Source: Lentisphaerota bacterium
GTDB lineage: Bacteria > Verrucomicrobiota > Lentisphaeria > Victivallales > Victivallaceae
Direction of reading: 5' to 3'
DNA length: 38,100 nt
Assembly (NCBI GenBank): GCA_015061745.1
Contig: SUWB01000033.1
Span: forward strand, 1-38,100
Shown one piece after another: positions 7,576 to 15,894 of the stretch. How positions within the stretch are numbered: position 1 is the first letter of the stretch; every line of letters begins with the position of its first letter. Made by a program: the position numbers and the translations under genes. The notes below the pieces were generated by a model, which saw only the letters and a program-made list of their open reading frames with translations, was not told the origin of the DNA and did not search any database.

Positions 7576-9249
7576 ATGAATACACATCTTTTTTTCCGTT
7601 ACCTGCTGCTGGCAGCGGTTCTTTTATTTCTCGGAGTGTTTCTGCTTTTGCCCATCGGTACGGTGGTCGGGGTGGGCTGCGACTGGCAGCTGATCGCTGA
7701 AATATTCCGCAACCGCATCTATCTTGAAGGATTGTGGAACAGTTTTGCCATAGCAGTCTGTACTACTGGAATCGTCTTTATTCTTTCACTGATCCTGGCA
7801 CTGCTTTATGACCGCTGCGACTTTCCGGGAAAAAACCTGAGCAGTACCGCTTTGCTGATCCCGATGGTGCTTCCGCCTTTTGTGGGAGCTTTGGGGTTCA
7901 AGCAGATACTTGGTTATCACGGAGTCATCAATGCCCTTCTGGGCCATTTGGGGCTTGCTCCCATCGACTTTCTGGGGGGCAGCGGACAATTTTGGGCAAT
8001 CTGTGTGATTGAAGCACTGCATCTTTTTCCTATTTGCTATCTCAACCTTGTAACGGCTCTGGGGAATATAGATCCGGCGATGAATGAAGCTGCGGCCAAT
8101 CTGGGAGCGAGTCCCTGGCAGAGGTTTCTGAGGATCAGGCTGCCTCTGATGCGTTCGGGGATCCTGGCGGGTTGCTCCATTACTTTGATCTGGAGTTTCA
8201 CGGAATTGGGAACGCCTTTGATGTTCGGCTTCACCCGGACGACTGCGGTCCAGATTTTCAACGGGCTGACGGAGCTTGAAAGCAATCCCATTCCCTATGC
8301 ACTGGTTGTCATAATGCTGGTTGTTTCGGCGGCACTTTACCTGACAGCCAAGCTGGCATTGCGGAGCACTCCGGCGGCCACGAGCGGCAAAGGTATGGTG
8401 AATTCCGGGGCACAAAAACTTTCCGGCTGGAAGAAATTTCTGCCGGGCGGGGTTTTCGGGCTGGTGACACTTCTGGCGGGACTTCCTCATCTTGCCTTGA
8501 TATTCTGTGCATTTTCCACCCGTTACAGCGGGACGGTGTTTCCTGAAAACTTCACATTGGAAAACTTTGACCTTGCTCTTTCCAACGTGCTGGTACTTCC
8601 TTCCATTGCCAACAGTTTGAAATACTCTTTTCTTGCGATGCTGATTGCCTGTTTTACGGGTCTGCTTGTTTCTCTTGCGGCGGTGCGGTGGCGTCTCAAA
8701 GGCAGCGGCATAGCGGATTTGCTTGCGATGCTTCCTCTGGCGGTTCCCGGAGTGGTTTTCGCCTTCGGCTTTTTAGGAATGGCTGTAAAATTCACCTGGG
8801 CATCGACCATTTTTGATCCTGTGAACAATCCGGTCTGGCTGTTAAGTATTGCTTATGCAGTACGCCGCATACCTTACGTTGTCCGTGCTGTGTCCTCTGG
8901 TTTGGAGCAAACACCTGAGGAACTGGAAAATGCGGCACGCAATTTCGGAGCAAGTTCTTTTAAGACCCTGTGCCGGATCACCTTGCCGCTTGTAACGGCC
9001 AACTTGATCGTCGGGGGACTGTTTGCCTTCAGTTTTTCGATGCTTGAAGTTTCTGACTCATTGATCCTTGCACAGAAGCAGGAATTTTTCCCCATTACCC
9101 GTGCCTTATTTGAATTATCCCAGATATTGGGATTTGGAACCGGGGCAGCCTGTGCGTTTGGGGTATGGGCGATGTTTTTCCTGGGGGGGACATTGTGTGC
9201 GGGTGCGTTGTTGTTGGGGAAGAAGATTGGGGCGGTGTTCAAATTTTAA
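7576..9249 (+). CDS. ABC importer permease, two fused permease domains (FbpB/ThiP-like)
   Basis: The protein is 557 aa with about 12 membrane helices in two halves. Each half carries the ATPase-docking EAA loop: MNEAAANLGASPWQRF in the first and ELENAARNFGASSFKT in the second. Such double permeases are typical of ferric-ion, thiamine and phosphonate importers, so one gene supplies the whole channel. It follows the binding-protein gene by 34 bp. No terminator is obvious after it. All three importer components are therefore encoded together at 5009-9249. Confidence 0.92.
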   Translation: MNTHLFFRYLLLAAVLLFLGVFLLLPIGTVVGVGCDWQLIAEIFRNRIYLEGLWNSFAIAVCTTGIVFILSLILALLYDRCDFPGKNLSSTALLIPMVLPPFVGALGFKQILGYHGVINALLGHLGLAPIDFLGGSGQFWAICVIEALHLFPICYLNLVTALGNIDPAMNEAAANLGASPWQRFLRIRLPLMRSGILAGCSITLIWSFTELGTPLMFGFTRTTAVQIFNGLTELESNPIPYALVVIMLVVSAALYLTAKLALRSTPAATSGKGMVNSGAQKLSGWKKFLPGGVFGLVTLLAGLPHLALIFCAFSTRYSGTVFPENFTLENFDLALSNVLVLPSIANSLKYSFLAMLIACFTGLLVSLAAVRWRLKGSGIADLLAMLPLAVPGVVFAFGFLGMAVKFTWASTIFDPVNNPVWLLSIAYAVRRIPYVVRAVSSGLEQTPEELENAARNFGASSFKTLCRITLPLVTANLIVGGLFAFSFSMLEVSDSLILAQKQEFFPITRALFELSQILGFGTGAACAFGVWAMFFLGGTLCAGALLLGKKIGAVFKF

Positions 9250-9511
9250 AAGAGCGTAAGCACCTTCAAAGAAAAGATGCACCGGCATATCTTCCCGCTT
9301 TCAGCGGGCGTCACGGGGAGTTTGAGGGGGCGCGGTGATAGAGGTCCCCTCATTCCTGACCGGCAGTTCAACACATTTGAGCACGCAGTGCGAAAAAAGT
9401 TTTCCCATAACGACTTCGCATCTGTATTGTTGAGAGCAGGAGGCAAAAACCATTTCAATCTGTAAAATCCTGCGAATCATTCTTTCATCAGCATATATTG
9501 CCAAGCTCACC
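9250..9511. other. Intergenic stretch, no supported gene
   Basis: No credible gene is seen on either strand. A short palindrome CCCGCTTTCAGCGGG lies near 9296-9310 without a T-run. A minus-strand frame stays open for about 69 codons (9301-9510), but it has no good ribosome binding site or recognised motif. It may be a gene remnant or a dispersed repeat. Confidence 0.4.
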
Positions 9512-9539
9512 TTGCAAAAAAATAAAACCGGTGTATATT
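9512..9539 (+). promoter_or_regulatory. Promoter of the acetylesterase gene
   Basis: TTGCAA (9512-9517), a 16-bp spacer and TATATT (9534-9539), with the same GTGTATATTA context as other promoters in the window. It leaves a leader of about 85 nt before the ATG at 9631. Confidence 0.65.
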
Positions 9540-9551
9540 ATCGGAAATCTC

Positions 9552-9591
9552 AAGATGTTACCGCCGTAAAACCCTGGGGCGGTCTCATCTT
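9552..9591 (+). promoter_or_regulatory. Two-segment leader hairpin upstream of the acetylesterase gene
   Basis: AAGATG (9552-9557) pairs with CATCTT (9586-9591) and ACCGCC (9560-9565) with GGCGGT (9578-9583), separated by a 2x2 internal loop, closing a 12-nt apical loop. A short TT(TT) follows. It lies wholly in the predicted 5' leader. It could stabilise the mRNA, attenuate transcription or bind a regulator. It matches no riboswitch class I recognise. Confidence 0.5.
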
Positions 9592-9630
9592 TTCAGGAGT
9601 GTAACATTATTAAAGAAAGGCCTTATTCCT

Positions 9631-10377
9631 ATGAAACACTTATTATTGCTTTTGACCACTCTGCCGCTGCTTCTTTCCGGGACCACTATTTTTCTTGCCG
9701 GAGATTCCACGATGTCGGCTTACAGTGCAAAATCTGCGCCTCAGCAGGGGTGGGGCGTTGCTTTGGCCGGTTTGTGCAAACCCGGCGTCAAGGTCGTCAA
9801 TTATGCCTGCGGCGGCCGTTCCAGTATGTCTTTTATCACCGAAAAGCGTTGGGAGCGGATTCGGCGTGAAGCTAAAAAGGGTGATATCGTCATTATTCAA
9901 TTTGGTCATAATGATGCTCACCGCGGCGAGAAGAACCTTTACCGTTCGACTGATCCGGCAACGACATTCAAACTTTATCTGCGTCTCTACATTGCCGAAT
10001 CCCGTGCCCGGGGTCTTGTTCCGATCCTCTGCACTCCTACTGCGCTTTATGTTTTCAAAAACGGCAAAGCTGTCAACAATCGTGACGCTTACAGCCGTGC
10101 CTGCCGGGAGGTCGCCGCTGAAACCAAGTGTGCTCTGATTGATCTCAACGCTTACGGTCTTGAAAAAATGACTGCGATGGGGGAAAAAAAGGCCTCCAAG
10201 CTGCATATGATCTTTGCTCCCGGTGAAAATCCCAAATTCCCCCAGGGGCGTAAGGATATCTGCCACCTCAGCACTGCCGGAGCTCACTTCTATGCCGCCG
10301 GTCTGGTTGAGCTGGCACGTCAGCAGAAGTTGAAAATCGCCGACTTATTTGTGTCTTTGCCCGGCAATGGGCGTTAA
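9631..10377 (+). CDS. Secreted SGNH esterase, rhamnogalacturonan-acetylesterase-like (CE12-like)
   Basis: The protein is 248 aa with an N-terminal signal peptide (about 1-17). All SGNH blocks are present: block I AGDSTMSAY with nucleophile Ser26, block II GGRSS (61-65), block III FGHNDAH with Asn94, and block V DICHLSTAGAHFYA with Asp209 and His212. The GDSTMS and GHND spelling is that of rhamnogalacturonan/xylan acetylesterases, which remove acetyl groups from pectin or xylan outside the cytoplasm. It is a single gene behind its own promoter and leader hairpin. The exact substrate is inferred from family only. Confidence 0.88.
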   Translation: MKHLLLLLTTLPLLLSGTTIFLAGDSTMSAYSAKSAPQQGWGVALAGLCKPGVKVVNYACGGRSSMSFITEKRWERIRREAKKGDIVIIQFGHNDAHRGEKNLYRSTDPATTFKLYLRLYIAESRARGLVPILCTPTALYVFKNGKAVNNRDAYSRACREVAAETKCALIDLNAYGLEKMTAMGEKKASKLHMIFAPGENPKFPQGRKDICHLSTAGAHFYAAGLVELARQQKLKIADLFVSLPGNGR

Positions 10378-10393
10378 AAAGCCGGTGTTTTTT
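10362..10393 (+). terminator. Possible weak terminator at the end of the esterase gene
   Basis: CCGGC (10362-10366) and GCCGG can form a short stem with a long loop, followed by TGTTTTTT. The stop codon is inside the loop. The stem is only 5 bp, so this is tentative. Confidence 0.3.
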
Positions 10394-10551
10394 AATTTTT
10401 CTTTTACCTTTTTCCTTAACGGTGCAAAGTTGTTTTTGGGGGAGTGATTTCAGCCCAATGCTGCTTGTGCTGAAGAATTTTTCTTTTTCCCGTTTCCGGA
10501 GAAACGTCATAGGCTTCAGAAAGAAATTTACCTGAATTTTGAGGAAAAAAC
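10378..10551. other. Intergenic region before the sugar ABC operon
   Basis: No gene is supported. A weak hairpin TTCAGC (10449-10454)/GCTGAA (10469-10474) is followed by a T-rich run and could assist termination of the upstream gene. The remainder is AT-rich and leads into the promoter at 10552. Confidence 0.4.
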
Positions 10552-10580
10552 TTGCATTGTGAGGCATTGAGTGCTATATT
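10552..10580 (+). promoter_or_regulatory. Promoter of the fused sugar ABC operon
   Basis: TTGCAT (10552-10557), a 17-bp spacer and TATATT (10575-10580). Transcription from here gives a structured leader of about 105 nt before the ATG at 10692. Confidence 0.75.
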
Positions 10581-10618
10581 AACACGTTTAGAAGTCTTTT
10601 TATATGATGGAAATTTAC

Positions 10619-10671
10619 ACATTTTTCATATATTAAAAATGTCTAAAATCTTGAAAATCAAGAATTTAGAC
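10619..10671 (+). promoter_or_regulatory. Tandem hairpins in the sugar ABC operon leader
   Basis: Hairpin 1 pairs ACATTTTT (10619-10626) with AAAAATGT (10635-10642). Hairpin 2 pairs GTCTAAA-A-TCTTGA with TCAAGA-A-TTTAGAC (10641-10671) around an AAA loop, 13 bp with one A-A mismatch. They overlap by two bases, so they compete at the edge. TTTAGA at 10587-10592 could also pair with TCTAAA at 10642-10647, giving an alternative fold. As DNA, hairpin 2 is also a good dimeric-repressor palindrome. Confidence 0.6.
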
Positions 10672-10691
10672 GCAACAAACGGGAGAGATTT

Positions 10692-13481
10692 ATGAGAAAA
10701 GTCGCAGTGATGGCAGGAGTCCTGACAGCATTTGTGCTGTGTTGGGCGTCTTCACTCCACGCCGGGTCGGTGTTTACCGACCGGAAAACCGGCAAGACCG
10801 TGATCGAACTTACGGTAGACGGTCTGCCCAACCCCACCGGTACCGACGTCAACAACCGGGCCAATACAGAGATCGTCAGGGACTTCGTCAAGAACTTTCC
10901 TGCGCTCTTCAAACGGAAATATGCCGCGAAATACAAGGCTAACCCCGACAAGTACGGCAATTTCAACTGGGATGATGTGGAAATCCGTCTGAAACCCTTT
11001 TCCGGTATCCGGGTGGAAGGTGTGGAAAACGACCTGCTGGCTATCGCCGGTAATATGGCTCCCGATGTGCTTTACATCAACTTCCGTAAATCCGATAACT
11101 ACATCAGCAACAACTTCCTTTATCCTCTGGACGAGTTCATCCGTGCGCTGACTCCTCAGGAACGCAAGGAACTGCTTGAAGAACGCATCCACCCCAAAGT
11201 CCGTCCTGTGGTCGAACGTATGGGACCTGACGGCAAAACCCATTTCTGGACCGTTCCCTACGGCGGTTCACCTCTGGGTAAGGTGATGATGTTCCGTAAG
11301 GACCTCTTTGATAAACACGGTATTCCCTATCCCACCGCTCAGTGGACCTGGGAAGACCTCCTTGCCGCCTGTAAAAAGATCACCGACCCCTCCAACGGTA
11401 TCTATGGTATTGCTCTCGGCCGCGGTAAAACCGAATCCTGGCAGTGGCTGACCTTCCTGTGGAGTGCCGGCGGTGAAGTTATGGAACAGGATCCCAACAC
11501 CGGAAAATGGCGTTGCTCCTTCGGTTCTGAAGCCGGTTTGCGTGCTCTTGACTTCTATACCACACTCTGCGGCGAAAAGTGGATCGACAAAAAAGGTGTC
11601 GTGCGCCGCGGTTATGCTTACAAAGATTCCCGTTCCAACAGCAAGTGGGTCAACGGCGAAATCGGTATCTTTATGACCTACATCGACGAACGCACGATGG
11701 CCAGTTTCAACCCCGAAATCTACGGTATGGCTCCCGTGCCTATGGGTTACAAGGACGAAAAAGGCGTCCGTCACCGGGGCGGTGAGCTGAACTGCGGTAT
11801 GTTCGGTATGTTCGGCGGTGTTTCCAATCCCGTGATCCGGGATGCTGCCTGGGAATATATGTTCCATCGTGACAGCGAATCCGGACTTCGTGTCCGTACC
11901 CGCGTTCTGGTTGAAGGCGGTATGGGTCAGTTCGTGATGCCCCGCTATCTGAAACGTTTTGGTTACGATGACCTCCTTCGTCTTTCACCCAAAGAATTCC
12001 TCGAACTCTACAAGGTTGCCATCGACACCGGCCGTCCTGAACCCTACGGCAAAAACTCCAACTTTGCCTATGAACGTATGTCTGTTCCTTTGCAGGAAGC
12101 TGAAGGTATGGCCCTGCGTGATGAACTTCCCTCCGATCCCAAACAGCGTATCCAGGTGCTCCGCAAGATCATCAAAAACGCTGAAGCTGTTGCCAACGAA
12201 CTTATGATCGGTGATATCACCCCCGCCGAAAGACTCAAACGCCGTATCATCGCCTGCTGCGTGCTGCTGGGTATCCTTGTGGCTTACTTCTTTGTGTTCC
12301 GCAAGATTTTCCGTATCTTCACTCCTCCCAAATCCATTCTTGGTGTGAAACAGGAAACCTGGGGTTTCCGCCGTCACTTCTGGGCTTATATGCTGCTGGT
12401 TCCCGCTGTGCTGACCATTCTTGTGTGGCAGTACCTGCCTCTGGCCCGCGGTTCAGTTATGGCCTTCCAGGATTACAAGATCATCGGTAAGTCCGCCTTT
12501 ATCGGTGTGGACAACTTCGGTAATCTGATCGTCGACAGTTACTGGTGGGCTTCTATCTGGAACGCTTTCCGTTACTCCACTCTGGTCATCAGCTTGACCT
12601 TCCTGCCTCCTATGATCCTGGCTATTCTGCTTCAGGAAGTTCCCAAAGGCAAACTGCTTTTCCGTATGATCTATTATCTCCCTGCCGTGATCTCCGGTCT
12701 GGTGACTATGCTCTTGTGGAAACAGTTCTATGAACCCTCCGAATTCGGTGCCTTGAACCAGATCGTCCTGAGCATTCCTGCTTTCGGCTTCGTCGGTATC
12801 GGTGCCATTCTGATGATTATCTGCTTTATGTTCGCCCGCCGTCTGGCCTTCTACCGCCTGTGGGGCGTGATGACTATTTTCATCATCGTCGGTTTCATTC
12901 TTTTCAGTGCGGTGAGTGCTCTGGCTTTCCCCGTTCTCTTCCCCGGACACGAATCCATCGGTCAGACTCTGTCTCAGTTCTTCCCCCGTCTGATCCAGAC
13001 CAACAGCGAACCCTACCGCTGGCTGTTCAACCCCAACACCGCTATGGTTTCCTGTGTGATTCCTATGGTGTGGGCAGGTATGGGTCCCGGCTGCCTGATC
13101 TATCTGGCCGCTCTCAAGGGTATTCCTGAAGACTACTACGAAGCCGCCGACCTCGACGGTGCCACCTTTATCGACAAGATCCTCTTTGTGGTGTTCCCCA
13201 CTTTGAAAGCTCTTATCGTCATCAACTTCGTCGGTGCCTTTATCAGCTCCTGGTACGCTTCCACCGGTAACATCCTCGTGATGACCGGCGGTGACGCCGC
13301 CACCAAGACTGAAACCGCCGGTCTTTACATCTGGTACAAGGCTTTCACCTATCTGAGTTTCGGTCCTGCAACCGCTGCTGCCTGGATGCTGGCATTCATT
13401 CTGATCGGCTTCACCGTCTATCAGCTCCAGATCCTCTCCAGAGTGGAATTCAAGAACGCCGGTGCTTCTGAAAAGAAATAA
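10692..13481 (+). CDS. Fused sugar-binding protein + MalF-like ABC permease
   Basis: The protein is 929 aa. Residues 1-24 are a signal segment. About 30-505 form a complete family-1 sugar-binding domain (DVLYINFRKSDNYISNNFLYP; PYPTAQWTWEDLLAACKKIT). A membrane helix lies at about 515-535. From about 555 follows a MalF-type permease with the EAA docking loop EDYYEAADLDGATF near 812. Two extra hydrophobic segments interrupt the usual permease pattern around residues 695-760. Binding protein and permease are normally separate in CUT1 sugar importers, so this tethered form is unusual. Codon use is strongly biased, suggesting high expression. The promoter at 10552 and a GGGAGA site precede the gene. 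The partner permease follows after 26 bp; no ATPase gene is adjacent. Confidence 0.9.
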   Translation: MRKVAVMAGVLTAFVLCWASSLHAGSVFTDRKTGKTVIELTVDGLPNPTGTDVNNRANTEIVRDFVKNFPALFKRKYAAKYKANPDKYGNFNWDDVEIRLKPFSGIRVEGVENDLLAIAGNMAPDVLYINFRKSDNYISNNFLYPLDEFIRALTPQERKELLEERIHPKVRPVVERMGPDGKTHFWTVPYGGSPLGKVMMFRKDLFDKHGIPYPTAQWTWEDLLAACKKITDPSNGIYGIALGRGKTESWQWLTFLWSAGGEVMEQDPNTGKWRCSFGSEAGLRALDFYTTLCGEKWIDKKGVVRRGYAYKDSRSNSKWVNGEIGIFMTYIDERTMASFNPEIYGMAPVPMGYKDEKGVRHRGGELNCGMFGMFGGVSNPVIRDAAWEYMFHRDSESGLRVRTRVLVEGGMGQFVMPRYLKRFGYDDLLRLSPKEFLELYKVAIDTGRPEPYGKNSNFAYERMSVPLQEAEGMALRDELPSDPKQRIQVLRKIIKNAEAVANELMIGDITPAERLKRRIIACCVLLGILVAYFFVFRKIFRIFTPPKSILGVKQETWGFRRHFWAYMLLVPAVLTILVWQYLPLARGSVMAFQDYKIIGKSAFIGVDNFGNLIVDSYWWASIWNAFRYSTLVISLTFLPPMILAILLQEVPKGKLLFRMIYYLPAVISGLVTMLLWKQFYEPSEFGALNQIVLSIPAFGFVGIGAILMIICFMFARRLAFYRLWGVMTIFIIVGFILFSAVSALAFPVLFPGHESIGQTLSQFFPRLIQTNSEPYRWLFNPNTAMVSCVIPMVWAGMGPGCLIYLAALKGIPEDYYEAADLDGATFIDKILFVVFPTLKALIVINFVGAFISSWYASTGNILVMTGGDAATKTETAGLYIWYKAFTYLSFGPATAAAWMLAFILIGFTVYQLQILSRVEFKNAGASEKK

Positions 13482-13507
13482 CAACCCTATTGTAAGGAAT
13501 CCAAATA

Positions 13508-15571
13508 ATGAGTATTATTTCAACGATCGGGCGCAAGAGCCTGAAAGTGCGGTGCCTCATCTGGTCCATCTATCTGGTGTTGACCTTGGGTGCTCTGACT
13601 ATGATCTATCCCTTCTGGTTGATGATCTCCGGTACGGGAAAGTCATCAACTGACATCTCCGAGCTCAAACTCATCCCCTCCTATCTGGTGGATGATGCGG
13701 CCTATTACCGCAAGACGGTGGCCTCTCTTTTCAACGAAGCTGTTGTTCAGGCTCAGAACCTTTACAACCGTCCGATCCACGACTTCCGTAAGCTTGAACT
13801 GCCTATCTACTGCAAATCCTGCGTAGAACTGAACAAGATCAAGGATGCTGTCGCAGACGGTAAGATTGCAGACGACAAGGTTGCTGCCGCCAAAGAGCAG
13901 ATCAAAGCTCTGACTCCCAAAGGCGAATGCAAAGCCTGTGCCCAGTATCTTGTCGCAACCGGAAATATCTGCAAGGAATGGGAAGACTTCCTGTTGAGAA
14001 AAGATTTCCCCTTCTACTACTATATGCTCGGTCACAGTCACGCTTCTGTGTCCAACAACACCCGTCCCGAGAACTTCCGCAGATACAAGGACAATCTCTT
14101 TGCAGAGTTTGACGGTAATCTGAGTGCTATGAATGATGCCAAGGGAACCGAATTTGCCACCTGGAACAGCCTTGTGGTCAACGAAGGTCCCTACATCCCC
14201 CGCCGCTCCATTCCCAACCCCACCACCAAATACAATGATGAGTGGTATATGTACAAGAGCACAGTGGTCAAACACCACCGTATCTATGCTGATGCCAGCG
14301 GATATTTCAAGGGTTCATTCATCTATCCTCAGTACACCAAAGATATCGCCAGCTATAACAAGGCTCACAAAACCAACTACAAATCCTATGACGATGTCCG
14401 TTTGACCCGCCGTTTCCCTGCCAACGGCACCAAACAGGAAAAAGCTGACTGGGAATTCTATACCCGTGAGATCCTCAACCTTTTCTGGGTTCGTGTCGAT
14501 GCTTCTCTTGACGGAGCCTACCGTCAGTATCTCCAGACCAAATACGGCACCATTGCCGCTCTCAACAAAGTCTATCGTACCAAATACAAATCCTTTGCTG
14601 AGCTGAAACTGCCCACCGAGATCCCCTCACCCTATCACGGTGCTCAGATCTCTGACTACGGTGAATACCTCAAGGGCTGGGTCGATCCCAAGACCAAAAA
14701 GTCTTTCAAAGCTCCCGCTAAGAACATCTACATCTGCAGTGTTGAATTCCTTTTCCAGGACTTCCTGAAAGATAAATACAAAACCGTTGCCGCTATGAAT
14801 AAGGCTCTGGGTACTGACTACAAGTCTTTTGAAGCCGTCGGAGCTCCCCAGTGGGAATACCACTACGGCAAGATTATGGCTGACAAATCCCGCCAGCGTT
14901 GGGAATTTGTTACCCGTAACTTCAAAACCGTGTTCGCTTACATCGCCCTTCAGGGCCGCGGTGTGTTCAACACTGTTGTCTACTGTATTCTGGCTGTCTT
15001 GTGCGCTCTGACCTTCAACCCCCTGGCTGCTTACGCTCTGAGCCGCTTCCAGCTGCCTTCAACCTACAAGATCCTGCTGTTCCTGATGCTGACAATGGCA
15101 TTCCCCCAGATGGTGACCCAGATCCCCAACTTCCTTATGATGCGTGAATTGGGACTTCTCAACACCTTCGGAGCTCTGGTGCTGCCCGGTCTTGCCAACG
15201 GTTACTCCATCTTCCTGCTCAAAGGCTTCTTTGACTCCTTGCCCAAAGAACTCTATGAAAGTGCTATGCTTGACGGTGCTTCAGAAACCCGTATCTTCCT
15301 CCAGATCACAATGAGCCTTTCCAAGCCCATTCTGGCGGTTATCGCTCTGAACGCCTTTACCCACGCTTACAGCAACTTTATGATGGCTTTGCTGATCTGT
15401 CAGGACCAGAATATGTGGACTTTGATGCCCTGGTTGTACCAGCTGCAGCAGTCCAGCTGCCAGGCTGTGATCTATTCTTCACTGATTATCGCCTCCATTC
15501 CCACCTTCCTGATCTTTATGCTCTGCCAGAACGTGATTATGCGCGGTATCGTGGTTCCTGTGGAAAAATAA
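13508..15571 (+). CDS. MalG-like ABC permease with ~430-aa extracytoplasmic insertion
   Basis: The protein is 687 aa; ordinary MalG proteins are about 280-300 aa. The first helix is at about 18-40. Residues about 45-470 form a large soluble insertion, then the remaining helices follow. The ATPase-docking loop is ELYESAMLDGASETRIF near 578-594. The insertion begins with two CxxC pairs (CKSC near 102-105, CKAC near 141-144) that look metal- or disulfide-binding. It carries three repeats of a short module, YGTIAALNKVYRTKYKSF (near 345) with relatives near 277 and 423. The insertion probably sits outside the membrane next to the tethered binding protein and may contribute to substrate capture. 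AAGGA precedes the ATG. Confidence 0.88.
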   Translation: MSIISTIGRKSLKVRCLIWSIYLVLTLGALTMIYPFWLMISGTGKSSTDISELKLIPSYLVDDAAYYRKTVASLFNEAVVQAQNLYNRPIHDFRKLELPIYCKSCVELNKIKDAVADGKIADDKVAAAKEQIKALTPKGECKACAQYLVATGNICKEWEDFLLRKDFPFYYYMLGHSHASVSNNTRPENFRRYKDNLFAEFDGNLSAMNDAKGTEFATWNSLVVNEGPYIPRRSIPNPTTKYNDEWYMYKSTVVKHHRIYADASGYFKGSFIYPQYTKDIASYNKAHKTNYKSYDDVRLTRRFPANGTKQEKADWEFYTREILNLFWVRVDASLDGAYRQYLQTKYGTIAALNKVYRTKYKSFAELKLPTEIPSPYHGAQISDYGEYLKGWVDPKTKKSFKAPAKNIYICSVEFLFQDFLKDKYKTVAAMNKALGTDYKSFEAVGAPQWEYHYGKIMADKSRQRWEFVTRNFKTVFAYIALQGRGVFNTVVYCILAVLCALTFNPLAAYALSRFQLPSTYKILLFLMLTMAFPQMVTQIPNFLMMRELGLLNTFGALVLPGLANGYSIFLLKGFFDSLPKELYESAMLDGASETRIFLQITMSLSKPILAVIALNAFTHAYSNFMMALLICQDQNMWTLMPWLYQLQQSSCQAVIYSSLIIASIPTFLIFMLCQNVIMRGIVVPVEK

Positions 15572-15599
15572 TAACTCTTTACTGTAAAGGATTATTAAA

Positions 15600-15830
15600 A
15601 TGGATGATCTTGCACAAAAAATCACCGACCGGCTCAATGAGCTCCGGGTTCATCTTCAAGCCGACGGCGGCGACCTTGAAGTTGTCGCCGTGGAGGGCAA
15701 AACCGCTCAGGTACGTCTGCGCGGAGCCTGCGCTCACTGCTCTCACGCTGCCTTGACTATCAAAGGCGGTTTGGAACACATCCTGCGTGAAGAGCTGGAT
15801 CCCGAAATCGAACTGATCCGGGTCGACTGA
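15600..15830 (+). CDS. NifU C-terminal-like Fe-S scaffold protein
   Basis: The protein is 76 aa and consists only of the NifU C-terminal (Nfu) domain: ADGGDLEVVAVEG, then the cluster-binding CAHC (Cys44, Cys47). Such small proteins carry or transfer Fe-S clusters. The next gene encodes the 4Fe-4S enzyme quinolinate synthase, a plausible client. AAAGGA lies upstream. It follows the ABC permease by 28 bp and could receive read-through. Confidence 0.93.
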   Translation: MDDLAQKITDRLNELRVHLQADGGDLEVVAVEGKTAQVRLRGACAHCSHAALTIKGGLEHILREELDPEIELIRVD

Positions 15831-15843
15831 TAAACACCAAAAC

Positions 15844-15873
15844 ACGGGGGGCTGATTCCAGCCCCCCCGTTTT
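15844..15873 (+). terminator. GC-rich terminator/attenuator between the Nfu and nadA genes
   Basis: ACGGGGGGCT (15844-15853) pairs with AGCCCCCCCGT (15860-15870) with one bulged C, followed by TTTT. It ends the transcript from the sugar ABC operon. As no separate promoter is evident before nadA, it may attenuate rather than end transcription. The nadA ribosome binding site AAGGAG begins right after it. Confidence 0.75.
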
Positions 15874-15894
15874 AATTAAGGAGAAATTATATTT

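Noticed and set aside
12453..13484. Long (343-codon) minus-strand frame
   Set aside because: It arises from biased codon use of the highly expressed permease gene; composition is Asp/His/Gly-rich with no domain.
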